A stretch of 64,000 bases of DNA, from NCBI GenBank assembly GCA_021018995.1, contig CM037586.1, positions 8,530,328 through 8,594,327 of the forward strand. Reading direction: 5' to 3'. Under the pieces are notes generated by a model. The model did no database searches, had not been told where the DNA came from, and saw only the letters and a list, made by a program, of their open reading frames with translations. The stretch is from Chloranthus sessilifolius (taxonomy: Eukaryota; Streptophyta; Magnoliopsida; Chloranthales; Chloranthaceae). Below are positions 35,350 to 47,175 of this stretch, in pieces (the first letter of the stretch is position 1; every line of letters begins with the position of its first letter). The position numbers and the translations under genes are program-made.

Positions 35350-38300
35350 ATGACATACGAAGCTCGAGTGTTGATAGACCCGGGGTCTACCCACTCATTT
35401 GTTACCCCTCGCTTTACAAAGAGGATGAAAGTCGACCCAGAGGAGTTAGACTTCGTTTTAACTGTGATTGTTCCTACTGGGAAAGCGATTGATACCGAAA
35501 AAGGTTGCAACTCCGTGATCGTGAGGGTCATGGATGGAGATGTCTTTGAGCTACTGGCGAACCTGATTCTACTAGACATGCAAGGATTCGACGTGATCCT
35601 TGGCATGGATTGGATGTCGACTCACTATGCGACGGTAGATTGCAAGAATAAGGTCGTCATCTTCAGACCAAATACAAGGAGATCGTTCTAATTTTGAGGA
35701 GAAAGGTCGACACACCTACCACTTATCTCGGCAGTCAGGGCCGAGCGCTTGATTAGAAAAGGGTGTAGTGGATACTTGGTGTTCTTGAAGGAAGATAAAG
35801 AGGAGAAGAATGTTATATCTGAGATAGCACTTGTGCGAGACTTCGCCGATGTATTTCCAGAGGAGTTACCTGGATTACCTCCAGAGAGAGAGGTAGAGTT
35901 CGCCATTGACTTAACACCAGGAACGGAGCCTGTTTCTAAAGCATCATATAGAATGGCTCCTGCTGAGTTGAAGGAGTTGAAGGAGCAGTTGCAAGAGTTA
36001 ATGGACAAGGGGTTTGTTAGACCGAGCGTGTCTCCATGGGGAGCACCGGTCTTATTTGTAAAGAAGAAAGATGGGTCAATGCGTCTGTGCATTGACTATC
36101 GATAATTGAATAAACTCACAATTAAGAATCGATACCCTTTGCCTAGGATAGATGACTTGTTTGATCAACTGCAAGGAGCGAAGTATTTCTCTAAGATCGA
36201 TCTGAGATCGGGATACCATCAGTTGAGAGTCAAGGCGGAGGATATTCAGAAGACTGCACTTAGGACTCGATACGGACATTGAGTTCCTAGTGATGCTGTT
36301 TGGGTTGACAAATGCCCCGGCGTCATTCATGGATTTGATGAATAGGGTGTTTAAAGCACACCTAGACTCTTGTGTCGTAGTGTTTGTTGACGACATCCTG
36401 ATCTATTCAAAATCAGAAAAAGATCATGAAAAGCACTTGAGAATAGCCCTACAGACTCTACGTGAACACCAACTGTATGTCAAGCTCAGTAAATGTGAGT
36501 TTTGGTTAGAAGAAGTTAGCTTTTGGGACATGTCGTCTCAAAGCTTGGTGTCACTGTAGATCCAGCAAAGATCGAAGTAGTAGTAAATTGGGAACAACCA
36601 AAGATCGTGACCGACATCTGCAGTTTCCTTAGATTAGCGGGTTACTATCGACGTTTCGTTGAGAATTTTTTAAAAATATCAGGACCACTCACGAGACTTA
36701 CACGAAAAGATGCAAGGTTTGAATGGAGTGAGGCATGCGAGAAGAGTTTTCAAGAACTTAAGAAGAGACTCACTTTAGCTTCAGTGTTAAGTATACCTTC
36801 AGGCAGTGGAGGGTTTACAGTGTATAGCGATGCTTCGTATACTGGTTTGGGCTGTGTGCTTAATCAACACAAAAATGTGATAGCGTATGGGTCGAGACAG
36901 TTGAAAGAGCATGAGAAGAATTATCCAACACATGACCTGGAATTAGCAGCAGTCATTTTTGCGCTCAAGATTTGGAGACATTACTTGTACAGTGAGACAT
37001 TTGAGATTTTCACCGACCACAAGAGCCTCAAATATCTGTTTACACAGAAAGAACTAAATATGAGGCAGCGCAGATTGATGGAGTTTCTCAAGGACTATGA
37101 CTGCTCCATACAGTACCATCCAGGCAAGGCTAATGTGGTGGCCGACGCCTTGAGTCGGAAGAGTTCAGCTCAATTGGCTAGTTTAATTTTGGGTATATAC
37201 AGATGGAAACTGTTTGAAGATCTGGCACTATATGATGCAAGCATTGAGTCACAAGCTACAGGAGCCTTCTTGGCTAATATCTCAGTGAGACCGGTGATAT
37301 TTGAGCATATCCATGAACTACAGATGAAAAACCCGACGCTAACTAAGATTCGTCAAGATGTAAGTGAAGGCATTACATCTGAGTTTTCAATCAAGGAGGA
37401 TGGTTCCTTATTGTTCAAGGGCCGCCTCTGTATTCCGGACAATGTCGATTTATGGCGAACAATTCTTGATGAATCTCACAAGTCAAGTTATGCTATCCAC
37501 TCGAGAAGTACTAAGATGTATCAAGATTTGAAAAAGAACTACTGGTAGAGAGTCTTGAAACAAGATGAGGCAGAGTACGTGTTGCGGTGTTTGACGTGCC
37601 AACAAGTGAAGATCGATCATAGATACCCCGCAGGTCTATTGCAGCCTCTACCTATACCGGAATGGAAGTGGGAATCGATTTCTATAGACTTCATCGTTAG
37701 ACCACCGCATACTGCAAAGAAGTACAATGCCATATAGGTAGTAGTCGATCGATTGACCAAGATAGCCCACTTCTAGCCTTATAACACGATGTACACGGCA
37801 GGAAGACTGGCAGAGCTATATATGAAAGAGATTATCCGTTTGCATGGAATTTCGAGTAGCATTGTTTCAGACCGTGACCCATTATATACATCAAAATTCT
37901 GGAAGAAATTTCAAGAAGGAATGGAAACGCGACTAGATTTCAGTACGATATTCCATCCGCAAACTGACGGACAGACTGAGAGGGTCAGATCATTGAGGAT
38001 ATGCTTAGAGCATGTATGTTAGAATTGCAAGGATCGTGGGATCAGCACCTACCCTTCATGGAGTTCGCATATAACAACAGTTTTCAGACGAGCATTTGGA
38101 TGGCACCATATGAAGCTCTTTACGGACGGCGATGTAGATCGCCCATCAATTGGGAAGAAACGGATGAAAATTTCATTTTGGGACCCGAAATACTTGAAGA
38201 TAATGCCACCTATGTTCGTATGATAAGGGTAAAACTCAAAGCGACTCAGAGCAGACAGAAAAGCTACGCCGATATCAAGCAGACGAGTGTAGACTTCAAG

Positions 38301-38726
38301 GTGGGTGAACACGTGTTTGTCAAACTGTCTCCTATGAAGGGGGTGATGAGATTTGGAAAGAGAGGGAAGCTAAGTCCCCGCTATATTGGACCGTTAGAAG
38401 TTTTGGGTCGAGTAGGGGAAGTTGCTTACCGCATTGGATTGCCACCGTTATTCGATCAAGTACACAATGTGTTCCACGTCTCTATGCTCAGGAAGTACCT
38501 TAATGACCCTGATCACGTGTTGAGCGGTCAATCATTTGAGATGCATGAGGACATGACTATGATCGAAGAGCCGGTGGAGATTTTAGATCGAAAAGAACAA
38601 GTGTTGCGAACAAAAGTGATTCCATTAGTACTTGTCCGATGGAAGCATCATGCGGCCGAAGAAGCTACATGGGAACGAGAGGCCGACGTGAAAGAACAGT
38701 ATCAGAGTTTGTTTGCGATAGCTTGA
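35350..38726 (+). pseudogene. Gypsy pol: protease, RT, RNase H, integrase, chromodomain
   Basis: Protease: VLIDPGSTHSF (catalytic Asp; DPG is a frequent variant). [22 protein letters not shown], then TAA at 36103-36105, [28 protein letters not shown], and after a shift [13 protein letters not shown] with the FVDD box. RNase H from 36523: [34 protein letters not shown] and [11 protein letters not shown]. Integrase: a zinc-binding H…H…CLTC part, then ISIDFIV, IVSDRDPLYTS and FHPQTDGQTERV (D, D, E). C-terminus 38001-38726: KLSPRYIGPLEVLGRVGEVA (GPY/F motif) and VLVRWKHHAAEEATWE (chromodomain). Breaks: shifts near 36280, 36530 and 38000; TAGs near 37546, 37735 and 37773. Dead. Confidence 0.93.
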
Positions 38727-39610
38727 GAGTCGAAATTGTATCACCGCAAGCATGTTTGTGGATTTGAACTATGTGTTGTAATTCAATTTCAATCTTATGA
38801 TCAATTTACTTAAGAGAATAATTTTATCCACATAGAGTCTCAAACGTTGTGTTGAACGCGAAATTGGAATTCATCATGGTCACGACATGGCCATAATGAT
38901 GTATTTTGTAGAACCAATGACCAACTGGTCATAGTTTATTATGAGAAATCAAAGAGACATGAAAAATTTATAAATCTGAAGAATCTGATCAAAACCGATT
39001 AATCGATTAATCGATTTGGAAATTCGATTAATCGATTTTGGTCGATTAGTCGACTGGCATGTGCCAGTGAATGAAAATTTGATGAGGATCCAGGAAATGA
39101 AAGAAGTCAAATTTCGAATAATCGATCTGAGTTTTGATTAATCGATTTTGGATTTCGATTAGTCGATCTGGTAATTCGATTAATCGAATAACTTAGGAAT
39201 TTTAAAAAAATTTGAAGAATTTTTACGATTTCGATTAATCAAAAAACAATTCGATTAATCGATTTGAGATTTAGACTAATCGATCTAGAAGATTGATTAA
39301 TCGAGTCACTTGAGGAATTGGAAAAATTTTAAAGCAACCTCACGATTTCGATTAACCGAAGAAAAATTCGATTAATCGATTTTTGAGTTTCGATTAATCG
39401 AAGTGAGTTTCGATTAATCGACTGGTTCATGCCAGTGAGCTCCAAAACTTAAAATTTTAGATGAATACGATTTCGATTAATCGAAATGGTTTCAATTAAT
39501 TGATTTTGAGTTTCGACTAATCAATTTTGGAAATTGATTAATCGATTTCACGCGGCTTAACCTAATTTTGAATCTTGATTAATCGACTTTGGAAATCGAT
39601 TAATCGAGTC
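38727..39610 (+). repeat. Spacer with dense TCGATTAATCGA palindromes
   Basis: Between the pol stop and the accessory ORF. From about 38990 to 39610 the motif TTCGATTAATCGATTT and close variants recur more than fifteen times, at irregular spacing of 20-50 bases. The same motif fills part of both LTRs (about 31780-32150 and 42235-42685). No frame is open. Confidence 0.85.
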
Positions 39611-39844
39611 GGGGCCTATATATATATAAATTGAGGGGGATTTCTCCCCATTCGAAATCATTGGAGCTTTTTCTTTTGCGCGCCTTCTTCTTCTTCTTTC
39701 TTCAACCATCCAAGCACCTAGGGTTTTGCAATTTCGGTTCGAAATCGTTTGCAATCGAATCAAACGCCTAAGGTAAAACCCTAGTTTTCATTTTCTTTCT
39801 GTTTCAAGCTATAGAAACCCTAGTTTTTTTGGATTTTCACTAAG
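39611..39844 (+). promoter_or_regulatory. Possible internal promoter, leader and intron before the accessory ORF
   Basis: TATATATATAAATTG at about 39617-39631, then a CT-rich leader (TTCTTCTTCTTCTTTCTTC near 39685). Three telo-box-like AAACCCTAG motifs follow (inverted at about 39719, direct at about 39777 and 39817). A GT…AG segment at 39773-39844 (72 bases, T-rich, donor AAG|GTAAAA, acceptor TTTTCACTAAG) ends directly before the ATG. This looks like the 5' end of an ordinary plant gene rather than retroelement spacer. Inference only; no transcript data. Confidence 0.5.
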
Positions 39845-41347
39845 ATGCCACTTAAAACTCGATTGTCTTCGAAAAAGGCAACCTCTAAACTTCCGGTCCG
39901 GCATAAGAACGCCGCACCGCCACCACCTACCCCATCACTGGTGAGGACTCCATCACCGTCGGCATCGGAGACCACCTCTGGTTCGACGAGCGCGGCTTCG
40001 CGCGAGTCTACGCCCATGCCACCCACCAATGTACTTCAACCCAACAAATGGTGGGCGGCTAAAACTTTTGAGATCGAGTACATTATCGACCAAACCCTAT
40101 TTACAAACCCCGATGTATCGGGCGAGACCCAATGGGCTCATAATTACCTTCAAAGAGCCGGCCTCGGCAACATCTTGAAACCAATCCGTGGGTCCTACTA
40201 CCCTAGGTTGGTTAGACTATTCTACCAAGGGCTGACGGGCTGCCCTACCGACGACATCGTCACGACCAAGATAGAGGGTCGTGACTACACGTTCACTCGT
40301 CTCCACATCCACCAGGTGCTTGAATGTCACCTCGATTTTGTACTCGAGATCACCCTCTTCCCACCCTTTGAGGAAGAGGTGAGATTTGAGGAGATCATGA
40401 CCCGGATGACCAACGGGAAGAAGGGGTCGAAATCCTCCATTAGGAGGGTCGACCTTCCCCATTATATGTGGATGTTTGATTCTATAATTAAGTGCAACCT
40501 CTACACGTTGCGTCACGACACCGAGCGGGTGGAGATGGTGCAACAGGCACTCTACGCGGCCTTCTGTGGCCGTTGGTTTGATGCCACCATGATCATCCTC
40601 GAGGGGATGAGATACATCAAGGGCAAGTTGATGAAGGGCAACTTGAGGCCCAAGGAGAAAATGCCCTATGCCCGGCTCATCTCGAGCATGCTAGAGTGTT
40701 ATTCCAACGCTCCAGAATACGCGATATAGCCCCACGATGAGAGGGCTACGGACCGAGTGAAGACGTTTTCAAACTCTTCATGGAGCCGTAATTACAATTT
40801 ACTCAAGCGGACCCTACCGGCTCTAGGTCCCGCACCAGCAACAGCAGCACCTCCACCACCCCCACCACCACATCAGGACCCACCCGTAGGTGGGACACAC
40901 CCAGTTGATCCACCAGTGGAGGGGACACCCTCCCATACCACTGCCCCACCTACACCGCCAGCGTGGTCTGCGGCAGCGACACCGACATCTTCATATCGCC
41001 AGCGAGTTGCTCGACCGATGTCCACTCTCGAGGACGTGTTGGCCAGGATGGAGGCCAACAACGAGAGGATGAACCGACAGATGGGCTTTTTGATGTTCCA
41101 TACACTGCGCTACATCTATCCGTTGGACTACTAGCAGCGCCTCGCGCAGGAGGCGGAGTGGATGGCAGGTCGGACTGCCTTCCATGCGGGTGCCGTTTTC
41201 CATGAGAGTACGTCTACTGCCGATGCCTCCGGCTCGGTACCACTACAGCCTATGGAGACGACCCAGCCACCGCCAGTCCAGCCAGAGCCACCAGTCCAGT
41301 CAGAGCCTACCCCTACATCAAATCAGCCAGGAGAGGGGACGGCGTGA
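39845..41347 (+). pseudogene. Accessory sense ORF after pol, putative plant transposon protein
   Basis: One frame of 501 codons, interrupted by only two TAGs (40727-40729 and 41132-41134). Residues 1-65 are Pro/Ser/Thr-rich (VRTPSPSASETTSGSTSAAS). Residues 70-294 look globular: WWAAKTFEIEYIIDQTLF, then YYPRLVRLFYQGLTG, KIEGRDYTFTRLHIHQVLEC and RYIKGKLMKGNLRPKEKMPY. The layout resembles the putative plant transposon protein domain (PF20167-like) that some plant LTR elements encode; this is by recall. After the first stop come Pro-rich text, a short coiled coil (LEDVLARMEANNERMNRQMG) and a Gln/Pro tail ending at TGA 41345-41347. GC is clearly above that of pol and the spacers, and two lesions in 500 codons is far less decay than gag-pol. 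Function unknown. It sits where env-like genes sit, but no signal peptide or membrane segment is seen. Confidence 0.7.
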
Positions 41348-41625
41348 GCATCTGACAATGGTTTCATTTTGTCATTTTTTTGGATATTTTAGTACAGTTG
41401 TATTTAAATTCCCAAGTGTAATTATGGAGCAAAGTGAAAGAGACTTGTAAATTTTAAAATTTTTAATGAAATACAGAAAATTTTTGTGGATGTGCTTGAA
41501 TTAATTGTGTTTACTCGCTTGGTATAATGTGTCCGTCAACTTTTGCGTGTGTGGTAACGTGCTACCCCAGTGTGTGGGGTACCCAAGCGAGCACCTTTGG
41601 GTTATTTTCGACGACGAAAATTCTC

Positions 41626-41638
41626 AAGGTGGGGAGAA
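41626..41638 (+). other. Gypsy polypurine tract
   Basis: AAGGTGGGGAGAA directly before the 3' LTR at 41639, the priming site for plus-strand synthesis. It fits the element's orientation and the LTR boundary. Confidence 0.85.
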
Positions 41639-44205
41639 TGTAATATCCTGAAAAATTGAGCATTTAACTTTGACCTCGGGATCCGTGCCCAATTGATCAT
41701 AGGTTTGACCAAGTGATGGTCAAACATTGAATACATGGAGTGATGAACTGGCATAGTATAAATGTCACCTAAGTGTGGTGCATAGTGTGAGTTAGTGGTC
41801 ACATACACCTATCTCTGGTATATGTGTTTAACACACAAGCAAGAGAGAGGATATAAGGGTTTAATAACCCTAGAATCCTTTTCTTTTGGTTGTTGAAGAG
41901 TTAAGAAGAAAGAGAGGGAGAAAGCAAGAGGAGTTATTGAGGAAGGAGTGATTGCAAATCAAAGGGCTAATTAGAGCATTTAGTGTCGGATTCAAAGCAA
42001 TTTGGGATCGTTGAAGCGGAATGATGGAACCCTAGCCATCAAACCCAACAAATCAACCCTTTGAAGGATTTATTAAGGTAAGTGTGATTTGATTTCAATA
42101 CATAGAGAATGGATGAATGAAATCCTGTCTAACATGTGTAAAATCATAGATTAAAGACTTAGAAAAAAAAAGGGAAAAGAAAGGAAAAGAATTTTGGAAG
42201 ATCAGCCAGAAAGGGGGCTGAATCGGACCAAATCGATTAATCGAAATTGGGATTCGATTAATCGATTTTGGTTTAGAAGTTGAAAAGTCAGGTAAGCCCG
42301 ATTTCGATTAATCGACTTGGATGTTCGATTAATCGATTTGAAAATCGACTAATCGACTAGGTACTTCCAGTGGCTGGAAAACAAGACCTGGGGAAATCGA
42401 CTAATCGAGTTGGGAAATCGATTAATCGATTTTGGATTTCGATTAATCGATTTGGGATCGACTAATCGATTTCAGACTTTCGACCACTCGATTTGAGAAT
42501 CGACTTCATTATGTTAGAGACTTCGAATAATCGATTTGGAATCGATTAATCGAATTTGAATCTCAATTAATCGATTTTGAGAATCGATTAATCGATTTGG
42601 GTTTCGATTAATCGATTTTAGGAATCGATTAATCGAATTGTATTTCGATTAATCAATTTTGGAAATCGATTAATCGACTTTGGCAATTTTGCTTAACTTT
42701 CTAAGTTTTCTTTGAGATTCATGGAGGGTCCAGGACCTTCTTCATTACATCTTTAGTGATGTATTGCATGTATTGTGATGTACCATAGGTGGTACGCGTG
42801 AAAGCGAGCACAAAGAGCCGTGTGGGACCTTAATGCTTGGACCTTCAAAGACTTGAGGTAGGGAACACCTTGAATATGTACTTTAATTGTAAGAGCATGT
42901 ATGTAGTGATATATTCATCAGAATTGAAAATATTTTAACTATGAAAAGCTTTGTGAAAATGGGTGTGTGTGTGAGACCAAGAATGTGATAATGGCATCTG
43001 TGTGATGCGAGTAACTAAGATCAAATAATCTAATGAGAATGAGACATCCCCAGGGGATGAGAAAGTAATAAAGGCATCAGTGGATGCGAGTAAGTTATAC
43101 ATCTCAGGGATGTATATGTGATTGAATAATTACTGTTGAGGCCTAACTGATATAAGATAGCACTTTACATGGTGAACAACTATATGTAAAGCACATATTA
43201 TTTTTGTTATTTGAGGTTTGTTTAACCCACCGGCGTGGTGGGATACCCACGACTGACGCGATAGGATATCCGTGACCGGTACGGTGGCCAATCCGTACAC
43301 TAGTGAGTAGGTCTATCCGAACACAGTAAGCACATCTCAGGGATGTTGAGTGAGATTTAACCCCGCCGCCTAGTGAGAAGGGGGCTTGAGTCGTATTCCC
43401 AGGGAATACATTTTAACAACTGTCTATTTAGACGACGCTGAAGGGTATCTCATCGGGGCTCGATGCTATATTGCTCGGGGATTACTTAAGTTGAAGATTT
43501 AAGTTTTGCTTTAGGCCTGTTCAGTGTCATTCATGATAAATCAACAGTAAACTAAGACATGAAAATTATTAGTAAACTTGAATGTAAATCATCAGTTTTT
43601 AAACAGTTTTCTAGCAAATGCATAGACTCATCATGCTTAGAATATCATGAAATATATGAGTTTTAATTTATATGTTCATTGTGTTGTTCCCTATTGAGCT
43701 AGGATGTAACTCACCCCTTTAGACTATACGTCACAGGTCCATTGATAGCAGCTGTCGAGGCTTCGGGAGACGTAGATTCAGGTGATTCGAATTATGTGCC
43801 TGGAGACGAGTTGGAGCCTCTACCCGAGGACTTTTTCTAGGAGACTCTGCTATGTACTTTGACAGAGAGTAGTTTTTGAGAGCTAATTGTACGGCTTGGT
43901 ATGTCAAGCCTTTATTTTTGATAAACATGTAATTAGATTGGATGATTCTTTTGGCGAACCAACTGGGGTGATCTGTTTATCACTGATGGTTCGGGTCGGT
44001 TCTTTGTTCATGCAGTGGCATGAAAGTAGAACTGTCTTTTGCAAATGCCAGTTGGGTATATTAACTGTTTCCGCTTATGAGATTAATTGCTTTATTTATG
44101 TAATTGTGCTTGATATACCAATGTTCCATGTATAGTTTTGGGGCACAGTCTGGAGGTTCGTGCTGATGTCACGGGTTTCGGAGTGTCGAAATCTGGGCTG
44201 TCACA
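41639..44205 (+). repeat. Gypsy 3' LTR
   Basis: 2567 bases, TGTAATATCCTG … GGGCTGTCACA. It is longer than the 5' LTR mainly through extra TCGATTAATCGA units near 42340-42480. The splice donor AAG|GTAAGTG (42077/42078) and the GAGCTAGGATGTAACTCACC block near 43697 are kept. The small plus frame at 43887-44135 is not a gene. Confidence 0.9.
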
Positions 44206-44821
44206 ATAATTAAAGACAATATGAGAGCATTAGACCAAAGGGCCAATAGAAACATCGAAATTCGTTAAAATAATTGATTGATCCAGCCACAAGCAAGAGA
44301 ATAGATATGCCACATGTCAGGCTCAATCGATTGAAATTTAGAAATCAATTGATTGAGTTAGATGACAACTGTTTCCCTCATAAATTCAAATTTGAACTCA
44401 ATCGATTGAGATTTAGATCGATTGAAATTTAAATTCAAATAAGTCCACCAAAATTTAAATTTTGAATTCAATCGATTGAGTCGTAAAATTCAATCAATTG
44501 ACCTATATATGTAAACTCTTCCATCCGTGCCTTATATAAACAGAGCAGTGTTTAGGGTTTGGGCATGCTTCTTTAAAGGGCCTTCTTGGCCAACTTTCTT
44601 AGTCTTTTTCTTACTTTTTTCTTTATTATTTTTAGTGCTTAATTTTAATTTATGATAATTAATTTATAATTAGGAACCAAGACTTTATAAGGTTTCGGAC
44701 CTTTTTCTAAAAGATCCGAACATTTGATAAATTAAAAAATGTGTTTGATGATTTTAGATTTGTGCCTTGCGTGTGGATCGGAGATGAACGGCTAAAATCA
44801 TTCATTCAAGGAGGAAGTGGC
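44206..44821 (+). repeat. Continuation of the right LTR of the LARD
   Basis: Parallels 22206-22414 and 25432-25855 of the left LTR (GACAATATG.GAGCATT, AAGCAAGAGAAT.GATATGCC, TCTTGGC.AACTTTCTTAG). It shows that the 22415-25431 solo LTR is absent here, which confirms that insertion. It has CAATCGATTG palindromes at 44320-44490. It ends at the GTGGC duplication. Confidence 0.85.
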
Positions 44822-46594
44822 TGATGAGTACTGAAATATGATAATATTTCACCCCCAAATACCTATATTTAGTTGTCTGATGAAGGCTATCTGATGAGAA
44901 TTATTAGATTTGAAGTGTTTCAGGTAAATACAAGCCAAGTATAGAAAACAGCCCAAGAATTCTGAATATAATGTCAAAACACTGCAACTTTGGGTAATCG
45001 AGAACTTGGTGCGATTTGCGGCTAAATTTGGACCTTCAAGATGGCCGAATTATAAAATTATCAAAACACGAAAGTTGTAGATCTTTTCGTCAGCTTTCCA
45101 ACGGCATATGAATCACCTCAATCTGAGTTTAGGACAGAAAGTTATGACCCTAATACCAAAGTAGTGTCTGATACAAAAAAATGTGCTAAAATTCACGAAT
45201 TTCTGGGGGTCGATGCATCGACCCTGTGGGTCGATTAATCGAGGGGAAAGCAATGTCTGACACGGACCTGACACTTTAAAGCTATTTTTTTGGACTTTTT
45301 GGAGGCTCGATGTATCGACTATGTATGGTCGATTAATCGACCCTGAATTTGCGGCTTGGGAGACTTGTGCGACGTGGGTTCTATTTAAAGCGACTCAAAC
45401 ACTTCAAGAAGAGAATTAATTAGAGGAGATTTAGAGTTTTAGTTTTTAGTTTTTATTTTTCATAGTTAGACATAGAAATAGGAAGCTTTATTATTCCTTT
45501 TTGAGAGCTTTGTTCCTTAACTTTTCAGTACTCATTCCTTCAGTTTATAATTTTTGTTCAAAGTTTATTCCTACATTAAATTTCGTTTCTGAAGATCATC
45601 GTACGTTTGGATCAAAGTAATTTCTTTTGAAGTTGAGGTAATTTTAATTCATTAAATTAATGTTATTTTCCCGTCTTTATTTATTTATGTCATTTAATTA
45701 CAATATGTGTGGCTAAATTTATAGGGATGGGGATCTAATGGTTCTCATCCGAGGGATGTACTTTTAATAATATAAATTTAGGATTAAAATATGAGATCTT
45801 ATTTTATGGTTGTTGTGCTATCATGAACGGATGAAATTCCCGCCACTAACCGGGATCGCGTGTGCCTAGCCATGCCCGAGATCTCAAATCTGTGACGGTA
45901 ATTTTACCCAATCATTGTTATGGTCTTTTTGCTTTCATCGTGTGGATCTAATTACGATTATGTTCTGGGATCGAGTGTGCCTAGCCATGCCCTGGATCTT
46001 GGATCTGTAGTGGTAATTTTATCTTAAATACTCCCTAATCTGAATAAAGTGTGCCTAGCCATGCCCTTGATTTCAGATTTATAAGTGGTATTCTTGTTGG
46101 AATTTTCACCCACTTTGGGGATGATTTTTATTTGAACCTGAGATCATGTGTGCATAGCCATGCCCTTGATCCCAGATCTATATATGAAAATCATCTAAGT
46201 CCTGATTGCAGGGATGCAACATGGAACCTATTAGGGTTTTGACCATTTATCTTCCATAAAAGATGTTTGTTACCAATATTATATCTCATAGTTTAATCCT
46301 TAGATTTATATTATGGGAAGAACGGACCAAAGATGGGAGGATTTAGTATCTTCATCTTTATCATCATCTTTATCTTTGAATTATCAATTAAATTTTAGTT
46401 TGTAGTCATTAATTACCATCTCATCAAACCATTTAAATCATAAGACTGGTAGAATACTGTTAGATCTTAGTAGATTTCTAGAATTGCTTGTTCTTTTTAG
46501 ATATTTCAAAATTAGTCCTCGTGGGAACGATCTCGTACTCTGCACCCACTATATACAATCCGATTCGTGCACTTGCGAGTAAAACATCACATCA
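44822..46594 (+). mobile_element. 1.8-kb solo LTR (TGATGAGTACTG family)
   Basis: Starts TGATGAGTACTGAAATATG, ends AAAACATCACATCA, with a perfect 5-bp duplication GTGGC (44817-44821 and 46595-46599). The left LARD LTR reads straight through the same place (GGAAGTGACCCCTAG near 25850). It contains GGTCGATTAATCGA motifs at 45230 and 45330, and four or five repeats of GTGTGCCTAGCCATGCCC with ATCTTGGATCTGT between 45860 and 46180. No coding region. Confidence 0.9.
45855..46185 (+). repeat. GTGTGCCTAGCCATGCCC repeat in the solo LTR
   Basis: Units at about 45869, 45968, 46039 and 46148, each followed by a GATCT…GATCTGT.GTGGTAATTTTA-type stretch, spacing about 70-110 bases. It probably lies in the R-U5 part of the LTR. 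One overlapping short frame (46051-46242) just reads the repeat. Confidence 0.75.
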
Positions 46595-47163
46595 GTGGCC
46601 CCTAGATAAGTAGTTAATTTATTTTCATTCAATTATTTCTTTTTACAAATATTGAATTGTACGGCTTTCAAGTCGTGCGATTGGATCTTAACATTGTGAT
46701 TTCAAATTTTGAGATACGCTATGCTTTTTACATGATTCATACCACAGTAGGCTAAGCCATAGTTTTTAGATAGGGTATGCCGAATCAATAATCATATTCT
46801 TTTCGATTTATTTTTCTTATAGTTAAATGATAGAAAATACTTTCACATGGAAATGTGTGATTGATTGTTGATAGAAAAATTATAAATCTAGGGTTAGCGG
46901 ACTCACTGATCATCTTTTCATCGTTGTTTGATTTTTTATTATTTTCCTTGCTTAAGATTTGTTTAGATTTTTTTATTTTTATGTTTGTATAATTATTAAT
47001 TTTAATCGTGACAAAGATCTCGCCTTTCGTACTTCCTTAAGTTTGTTTGACGCTTCTAAAAATTAATTAAATTTTACGCTTTCCTGTGGGTTCGACACCC
47101 TTGATTTCACCGTACTACGATAGATCTTATGCACTTGCAAGAGTATAACTTAAAAACCGATCA
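46595..47163 (+). repeat. End of the right LTR of the LARD
   Basis: Matches 25850-26050 of the left LTR (CCCCTAGATAAGTAGTTAAT, GAGATACGCTAT, TTTTTAGATAGGGTATG), then continues where the left LTR is lost. It ends GGGTTCGACACCCTTGATTT … AAAAACCGATCA, a common type of plant LTR 3' end. Confidence 0.8.
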
Positions 47164-47175
47164 CATCTCTGAAAT

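Larger units (their letters stand above)
31181..44205 (+). mobile_element. Complete but decayed Ty3/Gypsy chromovirus (Tekay-like)
   Basis: Both LTRs, PBS, gag, protease, RT, RNase H, integrase, chromodomain, polypurine tract and a perfect 5-bp duplication ATAAT (31176-31180 and 44206-44210) are present. The two LTRs look about 93-97% identical over stretches compared by eye, so the insertion is fairly old. The internal region (33689-41638) holds gag-pol with many stops and shifts, and an extra sense ORF after pol. Gene order and the C-terminal chromodomain place it among chromoviruses; the Tekay assignment is by family resemblance only. Confidence 0.93.
22070..47163 (+). mobile_element. Large non-autonomous LTR retrotransposon (LARD-like), heavily interrupted
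   Basis: The LTR starts TGATCTGTG.CAAAATA and the right LTR ends AAAAACCGATCA, so the ends are TGATC…GATCA. The target duplication is CAACT (22065-22069) against CATCT (47164-47168), 4 of 5 equal. The left LTR (22070 to about 26050) holds a solo LTR and loses its last 370 or so bases. The right LTR (31034-47163) holds the Gypsy element and another solo LTR. A polypurine tract, AGGTTTGGGGGTG, ends at 31033. Internally there are only gag-like scraps and no RT or integrase. It sits exactly between the two convergent DUF1985 genes of the MULE. Confidence 0.75.

Noticed and set aside
39845..41347. Envelope-like gene
   Set aside because: It is in the right place but has no signal peptide, membrane segment or cysteine pattern; it fits a putative plant transposon protein better.
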